Of a DNA stretch of 64,000 bases, positions 1 to 10,477 are shown one piece after another. Each line of letters begins with the position of its first letter. Position 1 is the stretch's first letter. Below the pieces are notes generated by a model. The model was not told where the DNA came from. It did no database searches and was given only the letters and a program-made list of their open reading frames with translations. Source of the DNA: Pseudomonas poae (GTDB lineage: Bacteria > Pseudomonadota > Gammaproteobacteria > Pseudomonadales > Pseudomonadaceae). The position numbers and the translations under genes were made by a program. Location: positions 5,470,001-5,534,000 of the forward strand of contig CP034537.1 of NCBI GenBank assembly GCA_004000515.1, in the 5' to 3' direction.

Positions 1-2
1 GC

Positions 3-1675
3 ACCCTGCGCTACGGCTACGACGCCTGCGGCCAACTTCAAAAGCTGCGCCTGCCCGACAACAACCGCCTCGTCTTCAACCACGCAAAGGTGGACACCTC
101 GCCACGGTTGAACTGAACGGCTCGCTACTGACATCCCACCTCTTCAAATCCGGCCAGGAACATCAACGCCAACAAGGCCAACTCCTCAGCCATTACCACT
201 ACGACGACCAACAGCGCCTGCATGCCCACGCCGTCACTCAACAAGAGCACTACCTCTACCAACGCCAATACGACTACGACAAATCCGGCAACCTCACCCG
301 CCTGATCGACACCCGCAAAGGCGAACACCACTACCAGTACGACCCACTGAACCGCCTCACCCGCGGCGACCACGCCCAAGACCTGCAAGAACGCTTCGCC
401 CACGACCCGGCGAGCAACTTACTCATGCAAGACCGCCCCGGCCCTGACATCGTGGCCGGCAATCGTTTGATTAGCCAAGGCGACAACCACTACGACTATG
501 ACGCCTTCGGCAATCTGATCCGCGAACGGTGCGGCAAAGGCCATTTACTCGTTACCGGATACCGCTACGATTGTCAGCATCGGTTAATTGGAATCACAAA
601 ACCTAACGGCCAAACCGCCAGCTATCGCTACGACCCGTTTGGCCGTCGCATCAGCAAAACCGTTGACGGCATCACCACGGAGTTTTTTCTGGCAAGGCGA
701 CAAGCTCATTGCCGAACACCACAAAGATAAACACCGCAGCTATCTCTACGAACCCGACAGCTTTCGCCCACTGGTAATGCTGGAAGGCTACGGCCCAAAG
801 AAACCAAGCCCTACCACTACCAACTCAACCATCTCGGTACCCCACAGGAACTGACCAACCCCGACGGCGAAATCGTCTGGTCCGCCCACTACCGCGCCTA
901 CGGCGAAATCTCCCGCCTCGACATCGGAAAAATCGACAACCCGCTACGTTTCCAAGGCCAGTATTTCGACCAAGAAAGCGGGCTGCACTACAACCGCCAT
1001 CGCTACTACAATCCGGATATTGGTCGCTACCTGACCCCGGATCCGGTGAAGTTGGCGGGAGGGATCAACGGGTATCAGTACACGCCCAATCCTACAGGGT
1101 GGGTCGACCCATTAGGGCTGAGCACATGCCCAGGTGGAGATGGCTGTGAGCCTGCTAGTTCCGGTGCCCATCCGAAGCCTAGCGTTAATGAGGGCACACC
1201 TGCACTACCTCAACTGACGCGAGCTGAGCGACAGGCGAAAATAGGTGAGCTTGCAGAGAGAAATGCAAAACGAAAGGTACTCGGCTGGGAACAGGAATAC
1301 GACATGCATGCGGTTGAAAAGCATGGCCCAGAGATACCAGATAACGCTTTGAAGCAACGATCTATAGATGGAACAAACCCAACCACTGGTCAAAGGGGAG
1401 CTATCAATTCCAGTTCTCAATTTAAATCCTGGAGAATGCAGCTTCATGCGATAAATAAAGCCATAGGTAGGATGCAGGGTGATTCGCCATCTCCTACGGG
1501 GTTTGATAGAAATGGTAATCCAGTGGTGGTGGTGGACCTGCCTGGCGCCGGTCGAGGTTACAAACCTAACAGCAGGAACGTTAACAACCCCAGATACATT
1601 GAGAACATGGACAGAGCCGAAATCAGATTTGATAGAAGCAATCCGACTCGGCCATTTACCGCGTTCCCTAAGTGA
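3..1675 (+). CDS. Rhs/YD-repeat protein, C-terminal part with toxin tip (5' end outside window, frameshifted)
   Basis: This is the 3' part of a large Rhs gene that begins before the window. Repeated YD motifs (YDYDAFGNL, YRYDPFGRR, YQYDPLNRL) are followed by the conserved Rhs core end (LRFQGQYFDQESGLHYNRHR, then YYNPDIGRYLTPDP). After GWVDPLGL comes a lower-GC variable tip of about 190 residues, the usual place for a polymorphic toxin. The tip has an H-x4-H pair (MHAVEKHG), a later SSSQF and a basic C-terminus. This recalls BECR-fold nucleases (EndoU, colicin E5/D and RelE relatives), but I cannot assign it firmly. Three single-base shifts break the core: a lost G near 92, an extra T near 692 and a lost G near 799. 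Restoring them gives one continuous Rhs reading frame, so the gene is probably intact in the cell. Confidence 0.85.
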
Positions 1676-1682
1676 GCAGACA

Positions 1683-2098
1683 ATGATCAAATGCCCTTTC
1701 GTGAAAACCCCATACACCCCTAACATTTCCCACATATTGGGAGCGCTATCAATATATGACCTTGAAGATACAATTGGAAAGAACTATGGAAATACGACCC
1801 CAACAACGAAGAACACAGAAAAACAATTATAGTTTCTTTTATCCTGAAAGATCTTATGCACCTATCATACAGACATCGCTTCCTGTTGATATCTGCGCTA
1901 AGAAATGCACTAGACAACCCCAACTTCAATTTTTCGAAAGAATTCGAAAGCGATTACGACGAATATATAACCATGGCTTGGGACGAAACAGAGATTGTCG
2001 ACCCCCGCGGTTTCTTCGCTGACATCTACCAACTCGCCAATGAAGTCTGGAAAGATGATCTCCAAAAAGCCAGCCTCGAAGACCAATCAACGTGGTAG
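1683..2098 (+). CDS. Candidate immunity protein for the Rhs toxin (frameshifted)
   Basis: A small ORF starts 7 nt after the toxin stop with MIKCPFVKTPYTP. It continues in another frame from about 1766 (WKELWKYDPNNEEH) to the stop. Joining the two frames with a one-base correction near 1765 gives an acidic protein of about 138 residues, including FSKEFESDYDEYIT and WDETEIVDPRGFF. Small size, acidity against a basic toxin tip, the same low-GC composition as the tip and the position directly downstream all fit an immunity protein. I do not recognise its family. If the shift is real, the second part alone (from ATG 1856) would make an 80-residue product. Confidence 0.5.
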
Positions 2099-2186
2099 GA
2101 ATATCTAGCCTTCTTCTCAAACTCTGAATTCTTGGAGAGTTTGCCCACGAGTGCTGGGCTATGAAGCAGCCCAGCCGAAATTTCTG

Positions 2187-2851
2187 TCAATCTGAAGTAC
2201 TAGCTACTAAAACACTTAGCGTTCGCTTCCTGGGGTTCCACACAGTGAGACACCAGATACCCCACCACTCCAATCCCCACTCAAAATACTCTCCCCAAGG
2301 ACGCTCCTGAGGGGTATTACCCTCAAGTCGCCCCCATTTCTCCTCATAATTGTCCACCCAATTTATGACCACGACATCGTCCTGCGCTTCGATACCTAGC
2401 AGTTGCAACCACTCTGAATAGAGGGCCTGTGCTTCGCGTTCCCCATTTTTAAACCGGGCGCTGTAGGGCGGGTGACAGAAAGCCAGGTAGAGCGCTGTCG
2501 GGCCTGACATATCTTTTGCATAACGGTAAGATTGCGAATCTCATCCAATGTCAGTGGCGTAGCTACCGCGCCCTCAACATCCCAATCCCAGCCTGGAATC
2601 GGGTCAAAGTGAGAAGGGAGATAACTTCCAGCCTCTGCAAGTTCAGGAGCCTTGTACTCGGCGACTTGAAAGTACTCCATACCCAATAGGGCATGCCGAT
2701 GAAGGCTCTCATTAATGGGGGCATTGCTGATTGGCGAAAATACTACGAACTCAAACACACAACCTGCAGTTCGCATTTGTTTACGCAATAGCGTTGATTG
2801 CTCTTGCTCAACGACTTCCAGAAAAATGGGATTTTCATTTTTCAACCTCAA
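2187..2851 (-). CDS. Hypothetical protein near the Rhs tip (frameshifted)
   Basis: Two overlapping reading frames join into one protein of about 221 residues after a single A is restored in the run near 2515, giving TVMQKDMSGPTALY. The product is acidic and tryptophan-rich at its end (EYFEWGLEWWGIWCLTVWNP). It has no signal peptide or membrane segment. The start appears to be TTG; no ATG in frame explains the N-terminal residues. It is convergent with the candidate immunity gene and shares its lower GC content, so it may be a second immunity or orphan cargo gene of the Rhs locus. The family is not recognised. Confidence 0.45.
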
Positions 2852-3145
2852 CTTAGATGCGCAACACTTTGCGCAAAATACCTAAACACGCCACAACGGC
2901 ACAGAATTTAATTCATGAAGCACAAGAAATGAAAGGCACTAGCATACCTATACAACTCAACACCTCCGAGAACCGAAAAAGACATCAAGTCGGCACTTTA
3001 CATATTCGATTACGCATTTCACAGATGAAATATCTGACAAAGAGAATCTATGAAGACACTACTTTAATCGCTCTTAAGTTGACGCAGAAGTAACGTTTAG
3101 CGAGTAAAAATGAAAATTCCCACGCGCACAAATTTGCCCACTGTA

Positions 3146-3265
3146 GTGAGCGAGCTTGCTCGCGCTGGGCCGCGAAGCGGCCCTCCACGCAATGGGTTTC
3201 TTCAGGTGGATTGCGATTGCTGTATTGGGGCTGCTACGCAGCCCAGCGCGAGCAAGCTCGCTCAC
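3146..3265. repeat. REP pair (inverted REP elements)
   Basis: A 25-nt arm, GTGAGCGAGCTTGCTCGCGC plus TGGGC, is repeated exactly in inverted orientation at the right edge. Each arm carries its own internal hairpin (GAGCGAGCTTGCTCGC). The middle has a further complementary pair, GGCCGCGAAGCGGCC on the left and GGGCTGCTACGCAGCCC on the right. This is the usual arrangement of paired Pseudomonas REP elements between genes. It sits upstream of the convergent M20 peptidase stop and could form a stable mRNA end. Confidence 0.9.
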
Positions 3266-3317
3266 CACAGGGGGTCGGTTACACCCTCGCGAGGGGGGGG
3301 CAAACCACCCGATCCGA

Positions 3318-4546
3318 TCAACGTTTGCTCAACTCCATAATCATACGGCTAAGTAAATAAACCCGCGGCGCCACACTCTCCACCTCCGCATATTCCTCCG
3401 GCGTATGAATATTGCCCCCACAATCCCAAACCCATCCAACGTCGGTGTCCCCACCCCAGCCGACAAACTCGCATCCGCCGCGCCACCGCTGCCTTCAATC
3501 GTCAACTTCTTGCCCAACTCCCCATAGACCCCCTGGGCAATCGCTACCAACTTGTCCGACTCCGGTGTCTGCGGCATCGGTGGCAGACCACGTTGCAGGC
3601 TGGTTTTCACCTCGGTCTCCGGGATCAACTTGTTGGCCGACACCCGTGCCAGATCCTTCTCGATACGATCAAACTCTTCCGGCAACGCCGCACGCACGTC
3701 GGCTTTTGCCGTGGCTTGATCAGGAATCACGTTTACCCGATCCCCTGCCTTAAGCACGGTAAAGTTGATGGTGGTTTTCTTCTCTTCATCCCCCAACTTG
3801 CCCAATTGCAAAATCTGGTGCGCCGCTTCCATCGCGGCGTTGCGGCCCAGTTCTGGGGCGACGCCGGCGTGGGCGGCTTTGCCTTTAACCTCCACCACCG
3901 CAGTCGCGCTGCCTTTGCGCCACACCACCAAACCATCGGCTGGGCGGCCAGGTTCAAGGTTGAGGGTCACGTCGTGGCCCTTGGCGGTTTTGCGGATGAG
4001 GTCGGAGGCGATGTCGGAGCCGGTTTCTTCGCTGGCGTCGAGCAAGAAGGTGATCTGCGCGTAGTCCTTGAAGCCCTGGTCCTTGAGGACTTTAAGCGCG
4101 TAGATGCCGGCGACGATGCCGCCCTTGTCATCCATCACGCCGGGGCCATAGGCGCGGCCGTCCTTGATATGGAATGGGCGCTCGGCGGCGGAGCCTTCCT
4201 TGAACACGGTGTCCATATGGGCCATCAGCAGGATCTTGGCCTTGCCCGTGCCCTTGAGGGTAGCGATCACATGGCTGCTGTTGGCGGCCGCATCCGGCAC
4301 GCGTTCAATCTCGAAGCCCAGTTGTTTCAACTCATCGATGGCAATGTCGCTGACTTGGGTCAGGCCGGGCCCGTAGCCCGAGCCGGAGTCGATGTTGACC
4401 AGACGCTCCAGCAGTTTCAGGGCATCGGCCTTGTAGTGTTCGGATTGGGCCTGGATCTGTTTGTGCGGTTCGGCGCTGTAGGCCGGCAGGGCGAAGGACA
4501 AGGCCAGCGTGGCGGCCAGGAGGGTGCGGGGGAAGTTGAAGAGCAT
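3318..4546 (-). CDS. Exported M20 family metallopeptidase (glutamate carboxypeptidase type)
   Basis: This is probably a zinc-dependent exo- or dipeptidase of the periplasm, like Pseudomonas carboxypeptidase G2, which removes C-terminal glutamate. The start at 4546 is preceded by AAGGA and followed by a Sec signal (LLAATLALSFALPAYSA, cleavage after AYSA). Metal and catalytic motifs are in order: AHMDTVF (His and Asp), YGPGVMDDKGG (bridging Asp), DASEETGS (catalytic Glu pair), NLEPGRP, and a dimerisation insert with KGKAAHAGV. Near 3411 one G is missing from a G-run. Restoring it replaces a wrong tail by GGNIHTPEEYAEVESVAP and the normal family end with the last zinc His, about 410 residues in all. 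The exact substrate is not deducible. Confidence 0.85.
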
Positions 4547-4594
4547 GAACCGATCCTTGTTTTTTGTTGGAAGGTGCCGCCACACCCTACCCCA

Positions 4595-5653
4595 CTAGAT
4601 CGATCGCAACCAACTCCCCTGCACCGAACTGACGCGATTGCGCCCGCTGCTCTTGGCCTCGTACAACGCCTGGTCGGCGTCGTTCAGCCAACTGGTCGAG
4701 TCAGCATGGGCCGGTTGATACGGCGCCAAACCGATGCTCAGGCTGGCGCGCAAGGTGGGGTCCTGGGCATAGGCCAGGGCGTTGAAACGGTCGCGCAAGG
4801 CGTCCATTACTTCGGTCGCGCGGTTGAGCGGCATGTCCGGCAGGATCACGCAAAACTCATCACCGCCATACCGCCCGGCGAGGTCAGTGGCCCGCAGGTT
4901 CTGGCGCAGCACCTTGCTCAGTTGGCGCAGGACGATATCGCCGGTGACATGGCCGTAGGTGTCGTTGATGACCTTGAAGTGGTCGATGTCGATCAACGCA
5001 ATTGCAGCCCCTGCCGGGCCTCGGCGGCAGCGCTGGAATTCGATTTCAAGATGGTCCTTCCAGGCACCGTGATTGAGCAGGCCGGACAAGCTGTCGGTGC
5101 GACTCAGGGCCAGCAGTTCGCGTTTGTGCCGGGCCAGGGTCACGGCTTGGCGATAACAGATCCAGCCCAGGGCCAGCGGGTACACCATCAGGATCGGCAG
5201 GCACGCATACAACTGGGTCTGGGTGGTTACCGCGATAAAGGCCGGGGCGAAGATCAACAGCGACGCGCCGACACCCAGTCCCTGCGCGACCCAACCCGCC
5301 AGCATGAAGCGCGGGCCGCCAATGGCCACGTTGTTCATGGTCATCATCGACAAGGTGGTCACGCTGGGCAGCGGATTGAAGTGCATGGCACCGACCCAAA
5401 ACCCACCGCAGAAGGAGTCGAACAGCAGGTTACGCCGTTCACTGCGCAACGTATTGCTCGTTCGTAGCGAGGATTGAAACGCCAGATGGGGCCAGACAAA
5501 AGCGTTGATCACCATCCACACCCACACCCAGATCGGTGGGTGCAGCGGGTACATGCCAAACACCACGCACACAAATCCGAGCGACAGCCCCAGGGTGCGG
5601 GATTTATACAAGCGTGAAGCGAGCGGAAGTCCCTTTCCTCCGGCGACTGGCAT
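4595..5653 (-). CDS. MASE2-GGDEF diguanylate cyclase
   Basis: This 352-residue membrane protein makes cyclic di-GMP. Residues about 15-170 form several hydrophobic segments resembling the MASE2 sensor region of AdrA/DgcC proteins. The C-terminal half is a GGDEF domain with an intact active site (GRYGGDEFCVIL) and an upstream RATD that fits the RxxD inhibitory site five residues before GGDEF. The substrate-binding segment DIDHFKVINDTYGH is also intact. An active, product-inhibited cyclase is expected. The gene stands alone: it is separated from the peptidase start by about 48 nt and no partner phosphodiesterase is nearby. This is one of the few long genes here without a frameshift. Confidence 0.93.
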   Translation of the reverse strand: MPVAGGKGLPLASRLYKSRTLGLSLGFVCVVFGMYPLHPPIWVWVWMVINAFVWPHLAFQSSLRTSNTLRSERRNLLFDSFCGGFWVGAMHFNPLPSVTTLSMMTMNNVAIGGPRFMLAGWVAQGLGVGASLLIFAPAFIAVTTQTQLYACLPILMVYPLALGWICYRQAVTLARHKRELLALSRTDSLSGLLNHGAWKDHLEIEFQRCRRGPAGAAIALIDIDHFKVINDTYGHVTGDIVLRQLSKVLRQNLRATDLAGRYGGDEFCVILPDMPLNRATEVMDALRDRFNALAYAQDPTLRASLSIGLAPYQPAHADSTSWLNDADQALYEAKSSGRNRVSSVQGSWLRSI

Positions 5654-5745
5654 GGTCTGGTGTGATCCTGGATTGATGCGTGGAGTCTATCAGGGCAACG
5701 GCAAATAGCCACTACCGCTCATAAGCTCAGCCCGCTCACAACCCG

Positions 5746-6377
5746 TCAATGGGAGAAACCTCGGGCCAACATGAACGCCACCCCAGCAACAACACCGCCG
5801 TGGCCCGCTGCAACAGCACTCGACGCTGAGGGTTTTCCAGCACGTGCTTGATGCGCTGGCCGAAATAGCAGTACAGGCAGCCACTGGCGAATTGCAGCAA
5901 CAGGAAGGTCAAGCCAAGGATGGCGATATCCACCGATGAGTTGCGCCCCCCTGCCCCGGCGAACTGCGGGAACACGGCGCTGAACATGATGATCGCCTTG
6001 GGGTTGGAGAACCCGGTCAGAAAGCCCTTGCCGAACAGGCTTCGCGCGCCTTCTACGCCTGCGCCCTTGTCGATCGACACACCGCTGCTGGTCCACTGCT
6101 TGTAGGCCAGGTAGAGGATGTAGGCCACGCCGACCAACTGGATGCCTTGGGTTATGGCCAGGTTGCCCTTGATCAACTCCGAGAAGCCTACGGCAAAGAT
6201 CAGGATCGAAATCAGGTACGACACGCTGGCGCCCACCTGCGCCGGAACTGAACGGCGCAGGCCGTCTTTCAGGCCCAGGCTCAATAGCAGCAGGGTCATC
6301 GGGCCAGGACTGAAAGTGATGGTGGTGCAAAACAGCAGGAAGTACAGGAACGACGAAAGGGTCAGCGCGCTGGTCAT
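5746..6377 (-). CDS. LysE/RhtB family amino-acid exporter
   Basis: An inner-membrane exporter of about 210 residues with five to six hydrophobic segments and the family's early FSPGPMTLLLLS motif. GFLTGFSNPKAIIMF is the second conserved LysE/RhtB signature. A single G is missing near 5782; with it the protein ends LLLGVAFMLARGFSH, as expected for the family. The substrate (amino acid or derivative) cannot be read from the sequence. The gene is divergent from a MocR regulator across a repeat-rich 120-bp region, which suggests that the regulator senses the exported compound or a relative. Confidence 0.88.
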
Positions 6378-6434
6378 GGGCGGGGGCCTGGTGGGAAGAG
6401 CTTGCAGTCTAGGCAAGTGCCATTGCACACGGCA

Positions 6435-6477
6435 GGTAAAGTCAGGCCTAATCCGCCCGGACTTTACCGGTAAAATC
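6435..6477. promoter_or_regulatory. Probable MocR operator between exporter and regulator
   Basis: GGTAAAGTC at 6435-6443 is repeated inverted as GACTTTACC at 6460-6468, with centres 25 bp apart. It is followed directly by a near-copy in direct orientation, GGTAAAATC at 6469-6477. MocR-type regulators often bind mixed direct and inverted repeats. The element lies 24 bp before the regulator start and about 60 bp before the exporter start, so it could control both. Confidence 0.6.
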
Positions 6478-6500
6478 ACCAGCAAACACAAGGACGCATC

Positions 6501-7913
6501 ATGTTTGTCTCCGCCATCGCCTTTGCGCCTGGCACGCCCAAGGTGCAACAGATTGTCGAGGCGTTCAGCCAGGCCATTGAAACCGGCGAATGGGCGCCCG
6601 GCAGCAAGTTGCCGTCGGTGCGCGAACTGACCCAGACCCTCGGCGTCAGCAAGTTCACCCTCAACGAAGCACTGGACCGCCTGCGCGGGCGCAACCTGCT
6701 CACCTCAAGCCAAGGCCGTGGCTATTTCGTGGCGATGGACACCGTGCGCCCCGCTTCGTCGACCTGGGTGGACCTGCTGCCGCAAGACCTGCTCAGCGTG
6801 TTACGCCGCCCATTGGCCATCGCCCATGGCGACCGACGCCCCGGCGGCGGCCACCTGCCGGAAGACTGGCTCGACAACGACGCCATCCGCCAGGCCATGC
6901 GCAGTGCGGTGCGCGCGCCGTCGTTGCGCATCGCCGGGTTGGGCACGCCCGCCGGGCTGCTGCCACTGCGCCAGGCCCTGCAACAAAAGCTGCACGGCGA
7001 AGGCCTGTCGGTACCCGTCGAACAGATCATCACCACGCCCAACACCGTGCAAGGCCTGGACATGCTCATGCGCCTGCTCGCCCGCCCTGGCGACACGGTG
7101 CTGCTGGATGCACCGTGCTACTTCAACTTCCACGCCAACCTGGCCTTGCACGGGGTCAAGGTGGTGACGATCCAGCGCCGTCCCGACGGTTTTGACTTCA
7201 ACGCCCTCGAACAGCTGCTGGCCGAACACCGCCCCAGCCTGTACCTCACCACCAGCGTGTTGCAGAACCCTATCGGCCATTCCTTCAGCCCAAGCCAGGC
7301 GTTTCGCCTGTTGCAACTGACCCAGCAGTATCACTGCCATATTGTCGAGGACGACCTCTACGGCGACCTGCACCCCAATCCGCCGCCACGGCTGGCCGCC
7401 CTTGCAGGGCTGGAACACGTCACCTACCTGTCGGGGTTCTCCAAAATCCTTAGCGCCAACGCACGCGTCAGCTACGTAGTGGCCGCACCGCAACTGGCCG
7501 CCAACCTCACCAACATGAAGTTGATGAGCGGCGGCATTACCTCGGAGCTGTTCGAGCAGATCGTGTACCGCATGCTCAGCGAAGGCAGCTACGCCAAGCA
7601 CCGCAAGCGCATGGTCCAACGCCTGATGGAAGCCGGTGGTCGCGTGGAGCAATGGCTCAAGCGATGCGGCTGCGAACTGCCGATGGCGTATGAAGGCGGG
7701 ATGTTTATCTGGGCACGCCTGCCCCAAGGGGTGGACGGCGAATGGCTGGCCCAGGAAGCGTTGAAGCAAGGCATGGTCCTGGCACCGGGGGCGCTGTTCG
7801 GCTACGACCCGGCGCACCACGACTCAATGCGTTTCAACGTGGCCCACAGCGATGAAACCCACACCCAGCGACTGTTCGAGGCATTGTTGCTCAGGGCTTC
7901 GCGCGCCCCTTGA
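6501..7913 (+). CDS. MocR-type regulator: GntR helix-turn-helix fused to aminotransferase-like domain
   Basis: A 470-residue transcription factor. Residues about 10-75 form a GntR winged helix ([20 protein letters not shown], then [14 protein letters not shown]). From about 110 on it is a fold-type I PLP domain. The likely PLP lysine is in YLSGFSKIL, and [11 protein letters not shown] supplies the Asp that pairs with the PLP ring nitrogen. Such proteins usually sense PLP or an amino-acid adduct rather than catalyse transamination. It is divergent from the LysE-type exporter and probably controls it and itself. Its 3' end overlaps the convergent sigma54 activator by 23 bp. The reading frame is intact. 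Confidence 0.9.
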   Translation: MFVSAIAFAPGTPKVQQIVEAFSQAIETGEWAPGSKLPSVRELTQTLGVSKFTLNEALDRLRGRNLLTSSQGRGYFVAMDTVRPASSTWVDLLPQDLLSVLRRPLAIAHGDRRPGGGHLPEDWLDNDAIRQAMRSAVRAPSLRIAGLGTPAGLLPLRQALQQKLHGEGLSVPVEQIITTPNTVQGLDMLMRLLARPGDTVLLDAPCYFNFHANLALHGVKVVTIQRRPDGFDFNALEQLLAEHRPSLYLTTSVLQNPIGHSFSPSQAFRLLQLTQQYHCHIVEDDLYGDLHPNPPPRLAALAGLEHVTYLSGFSKILSANARVSYVVAAPQLAANLTNMKLMSGGITSELFEQIVYRMLSEGSYAKHRKRMVQRLMEAGGRVEQWLKRCGCELPMAYEGGMFIWARLPQGVDGEWLAQEALKQGMVLAPGALFGYDPAHHDSMRFNVAHSDETHTQRLFEALLLRASRAP

Positions 7914-8970
7914 GCATGCCGTGGTTGACCAACAGTGTGCGCATGGCGTTGCGGGTAATGCCCAACAGGTCCGCAGTGCGCAGCTGATTGAAACCACAAA
8001 ACGCAAAGGCTTCGCGCACGATCAAATCTTCGATGTCGTGCAACAAGGTGTCCCCCGGTACTTCGAACAAACGCAACAACTGCTCACGCATCACCTCCTG
8101 AGGGATGCGCGGTGCACCGCTGTTGGCGCTGGCGTGCATCGCACTGAGCCCGGCGGAGAATTTGAGATGGCTGGGCATGATCGGCTTGTCACCGGCTACC
8201 AGCAACGCCAGATGCACCACGTTTTCCAACTCGCGGATATTGCCCGGCCACGGGTAGTCCAGCAGCGCCTGGGTGGCGGATTCGGAGAGCATCGGCTCGG
8301 CAATTTTCAGCTTGGCGCTGTACAGCCGGCGAAAGTGTTCCACCAGCGGCAGGATGTCCAGCGGTCGCTCTCGCAGGGGCAGCACCTGCACCTGGGCGAC
8401 GTTGATGCGGTAGAACAAATCGAGACGGAAGTTACCCGCCTCCACCGCTTGTTCCAGGTCGATGTTGGTGGCGGTGACCAAGCGGATATTGATCTTGATC
8501 GGCTTGCGTGAACCCACCCTCACCACTTCCTGCTCCTGCAGCACCCGCAGCAACTTCACCTGCAAAGGCAGCGGCAAGTCGCCGATTTCATCAAGGAACA
8601 AGGTGCCGCCATCGGCCTCTTCAAACCAGCCGCCGCGCCTGCCCACGGCGCCGGAAAACGCACCTGCCTCATGCCCGAAAAACTCGCTTTCGGCGAGGGT
8701 CTCACTGATAGCGCCGCAGTTCACCGGTACAAACGCACCGGTACGCCCACTGGCGCTGTGGATGTAGCGCGCTACCAACTCCTTGCCGGTGCCGGTCTCG
8801 CCATTGATCAACACCGGCGCGTCGCTGGGGCCGACGCGCTTAAGGTAATCGAGCAACTGCAGCGAGCGCGGGTCGGCGAACACCAACGCCTTGGCGCGGA
8901 TCGACAGCGGGTCTTTTTCGCCTTGGGGCAGGGTCAGGATCGGCGTGGGTTGCCCGAGGGGACGGTTCAT
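7891..8970 (-). CDS. sfnR: Sigma54-dependent activator without sensor domain, SfnR-like
   Basis: A 359-residue AAA+ activator of RNA polymerase sigma54. It has almost no N-terminal receiver region and starts directly with the AAA+ core: Walker A GETGTGKE, the sigma54-contact loop GAFSGA (normally GAFTGA), Walker [14 protein letters not shown] and the arginine region [12 protein letters not shown] Fis-type HTH follows at the C-terminus ([18 protein letters not shown]). The ATG at 8970 has GGGA 8 nt upstream and is preferred over a TTG six bases further up. The domain layout and the adjacent methionine importer match SfnR, which activates sulfone and alternative sulfur use in Pseudomonas. The symbol is inferred from that layout and context. 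Without a sensor domain, control is expected at the level of its own expression. Confidence 0.75.
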   Translation of the reverse strand: MNRPLGQPTPILTLPQGEKDPLSIRAKALVFADPRSLQLLDYLKRVGPSDAPVLINGETGTGKELVARYIHSASGRTGAFVPVNCGAISETLAESEFFGHEAGAFSGAVGRRGGWFEEADGGTLFLDEIGDLPLPLQVKLLRVLQEQEVVRVGSRKPIKINIRLVTATNIDLEQAVEAGNFRLDLFYRINVAQVQVLPLRERPLDILPLVEHFRRLYSAKLKIAEPMLSESATQALLDYPWPGNIRELENVVHLALLVAGDKPIMPSHLKFSAGLSAMHASANSGAPRIPQEVMREQLLRLFEVPGDTLLHDIEDLIVREAFAFCGFNQLRTADLLGITRNAMRTLLVNHGMLKGRAKP

Positions 8971-9067
8971 GAACAATTTCCCGGCGGCGAGATAAAGGAA
9001 GTAACGGTGACTTTACCCAGCCGCGCATATAACTAGAAATATTAAAAATTCATTAGTACATAACCGT

Positions 9068-9734
9068 TTATCGGCGATGGGCCAACGACCTCACGCACCG
9101 GTCCCCCAGGCTCTGCACGCCCTGCACCAGCAACACCAGCACAATCACCGTCACCACCATGATCTGGTTATTGAAACGCTGGTAACCATAACGAATCGCC
9201 AAGTCCCCCAACCCGCCGCCGCCGATCACCCCGGCCATGGACGAAAAGCCGATCAGCATCACCAGGGTCAAGGTCACCCCGGCCACCAGCGCCGGCAGGG
9301 CTTCGGGCAACAGCACCTTGAGGATCACATGGCGAATATCGCCGCCCATGGCCACGATGGCTTCGATGCGGCCTTTGTCCACCCTCATCCAGTGCGGTTT
9401 CGACAATGCGGGCAAAGAACGGAAAGGCCCCGATAGTGATCGGCACCACAGCGGCGGTGCTGCCCAAGGTGGTGCCGACGATCAGGCGCGTCAGCGGGAT
9501 CAGCGCGATCAACATCACCACAAACGGCAATGAACGCCCCAGGTTGATCACCGCCCCCAAGCCACGGTTCAAGCGTGGCAACGGCAGCAGGCCATCGCGT
9601 CGGCTGACAAACAGCAACACGCCCAACGGCAGGCCGATCAACAGAGTAAACAGCCCGGCCAGTAGCACCATGTACAGGGTTTCGCCGGTGGCGTTGAGCA
9701 GCAGTTGAACGATGTCATTCCAATCGGTCTTCAT
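9068..9734 (-). CDS. metI: Methionine ABC transporter permease MetI
   Basis: Inner-membrane permease of a MetNIQ importer, about 222 residues with five hydrophobic segments. It starts [20 protein letters not shown], as in other MetI proteins. The permease EAA loop is split by one extra G near 9386. Removing it gives [20 protein letters not shown] followed by a normal C-terminal half ([20 protein letters not shown]). The start codon overlaps the metN stop as ATGA, so translation is probably coupled. It is the last gene of the oxygenase-metQ-metN-metI operon. Confidence 0.9.
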
Positions 9735-10477
9735 ACCGCCCTCACCACTTGCAGGCTCGGTGCCAAAGAACGGCCCAAACGCGAGGATGGATCGGCCTGG
9801 AGCTGCACCAGCGTGCCGTTTTCCACCACGCGCCCATCCGCCAGGGACACCGCGCTGTCGCAAATGGCCTTGACCACCTCCAGTTCATGGGTAATTAGCA
9901 CGATGGTCACGCCGAGCTGACGGTTAATGTCGCGTAGCAGTTCGAGGATCGACGCGGTGGTCTCCGGGTCCAGGGCGCTGGTGGCTTCATCCGACAGCAG
10001 ATACGCCGGGCGCGCCGCCAAGGCGCGGGCAATGCCCACGCGTTGTTTCTGCCCGCCCGACAACTGCGAAGGAAACGCCTGGGCCTTGTCGCTCAGCCCC
10101 ACCAACGCCAACAGCTCTGCCACCCGTACGGCGCGTTCGGCCTTGGGGACGTTGGCGATTTCCAGCGGCACCGCCACGTTGTCGGCCACGTTGCGCGAAT
10201 GCAGCAAATTGAAGCCCTGGAAGATCATGCCGATGCGCTGGCGTTGCTCGCGCAATTGCTTGTCGTTGAGTTGAGTGAGGTCCTGGCCATCCAGCAGGAT
10301 GCGCCCGGACGTCGGCCGTTCCAGCAGGTTGAGGCAGCGCAGCAAGGTACTTTTACCCGCGCCGCTGCGCCCGACGATGCCAAAGATCGAGCCGTCGGCA
10401 ATCTGCAACGACACGTTATCCAGCGCAGCAGGCTGGCCGTTTGCGTAGGTTTTGCTGACGCCCTCGACGATGATCAT
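9731..10477 (-). CDS. metN: Methionine ABC transporter ATPase MetN, short form
   Basis: The ATPase of the importer: Walker [11 protein letters not shown]-loop MIFQGFNLL, signature LSGGQKQR, degenerate Walker [13 protein letters not shown] and H-loop LITHELEV. It has 248 residues, whereas typical MetN has about 335-345 because of a C-terminal NIL/ACT-like domain that binds methionine and shuts transport down. Here the frame ends normally, with its stop overlapping the metI start, so the absence looks real rather than an indel. Transport inhibition by internal methionine would then be missing, or the substrate may differ from methionine. Its start overlaps the metQ stop as ATGA. Confidence 0.9.
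   Translation of the reverse strand: MIIVEGVSKTYANGQPAALDNVSLQIADGSIFGIVGRSGAGKSTLLRCLNLLERPTSGRILLDGQDLTQLNDKQLREQRQRIGMIFQGFNLLHSRNVADNVAVPLEIANVPKAERAVRVAELLALVGLSDKAQAFPSQLSGGQKQRVGIARALAARPAYLLSDEATSALDPETTASILELLRDINRQLGVTIVLITHELEVVKAICDSAVSLADGRVVENGTLVQLQADPSSRLGRSLAPSLQVVRAV

Noticed and set aside
2857..3093. A 78-codon plus-strand frame between the unknown gene and the REP
   Set aside because: No SD, no family resemblance and Lys/Thr/Ile-rich composition typical of chance frames in lower-GC DNA. I see no other gene in 2852-3145.
3593..5467. A 624-codon open frame on the plus strand across the peptidase and cyclase genes
   Set aside because: It is the antisense shadow of two conserved minus-strand genes in GC-rich DNA. 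Its product has no recognisable domains and a Gly/Gln/Val-rich composition.
9731..10477. MetN as a truncated pseudogene
   Set aside because: The ATPase core is complete, the frame is intact, and stop and start codons overlap its neighbours precisely on both sides.
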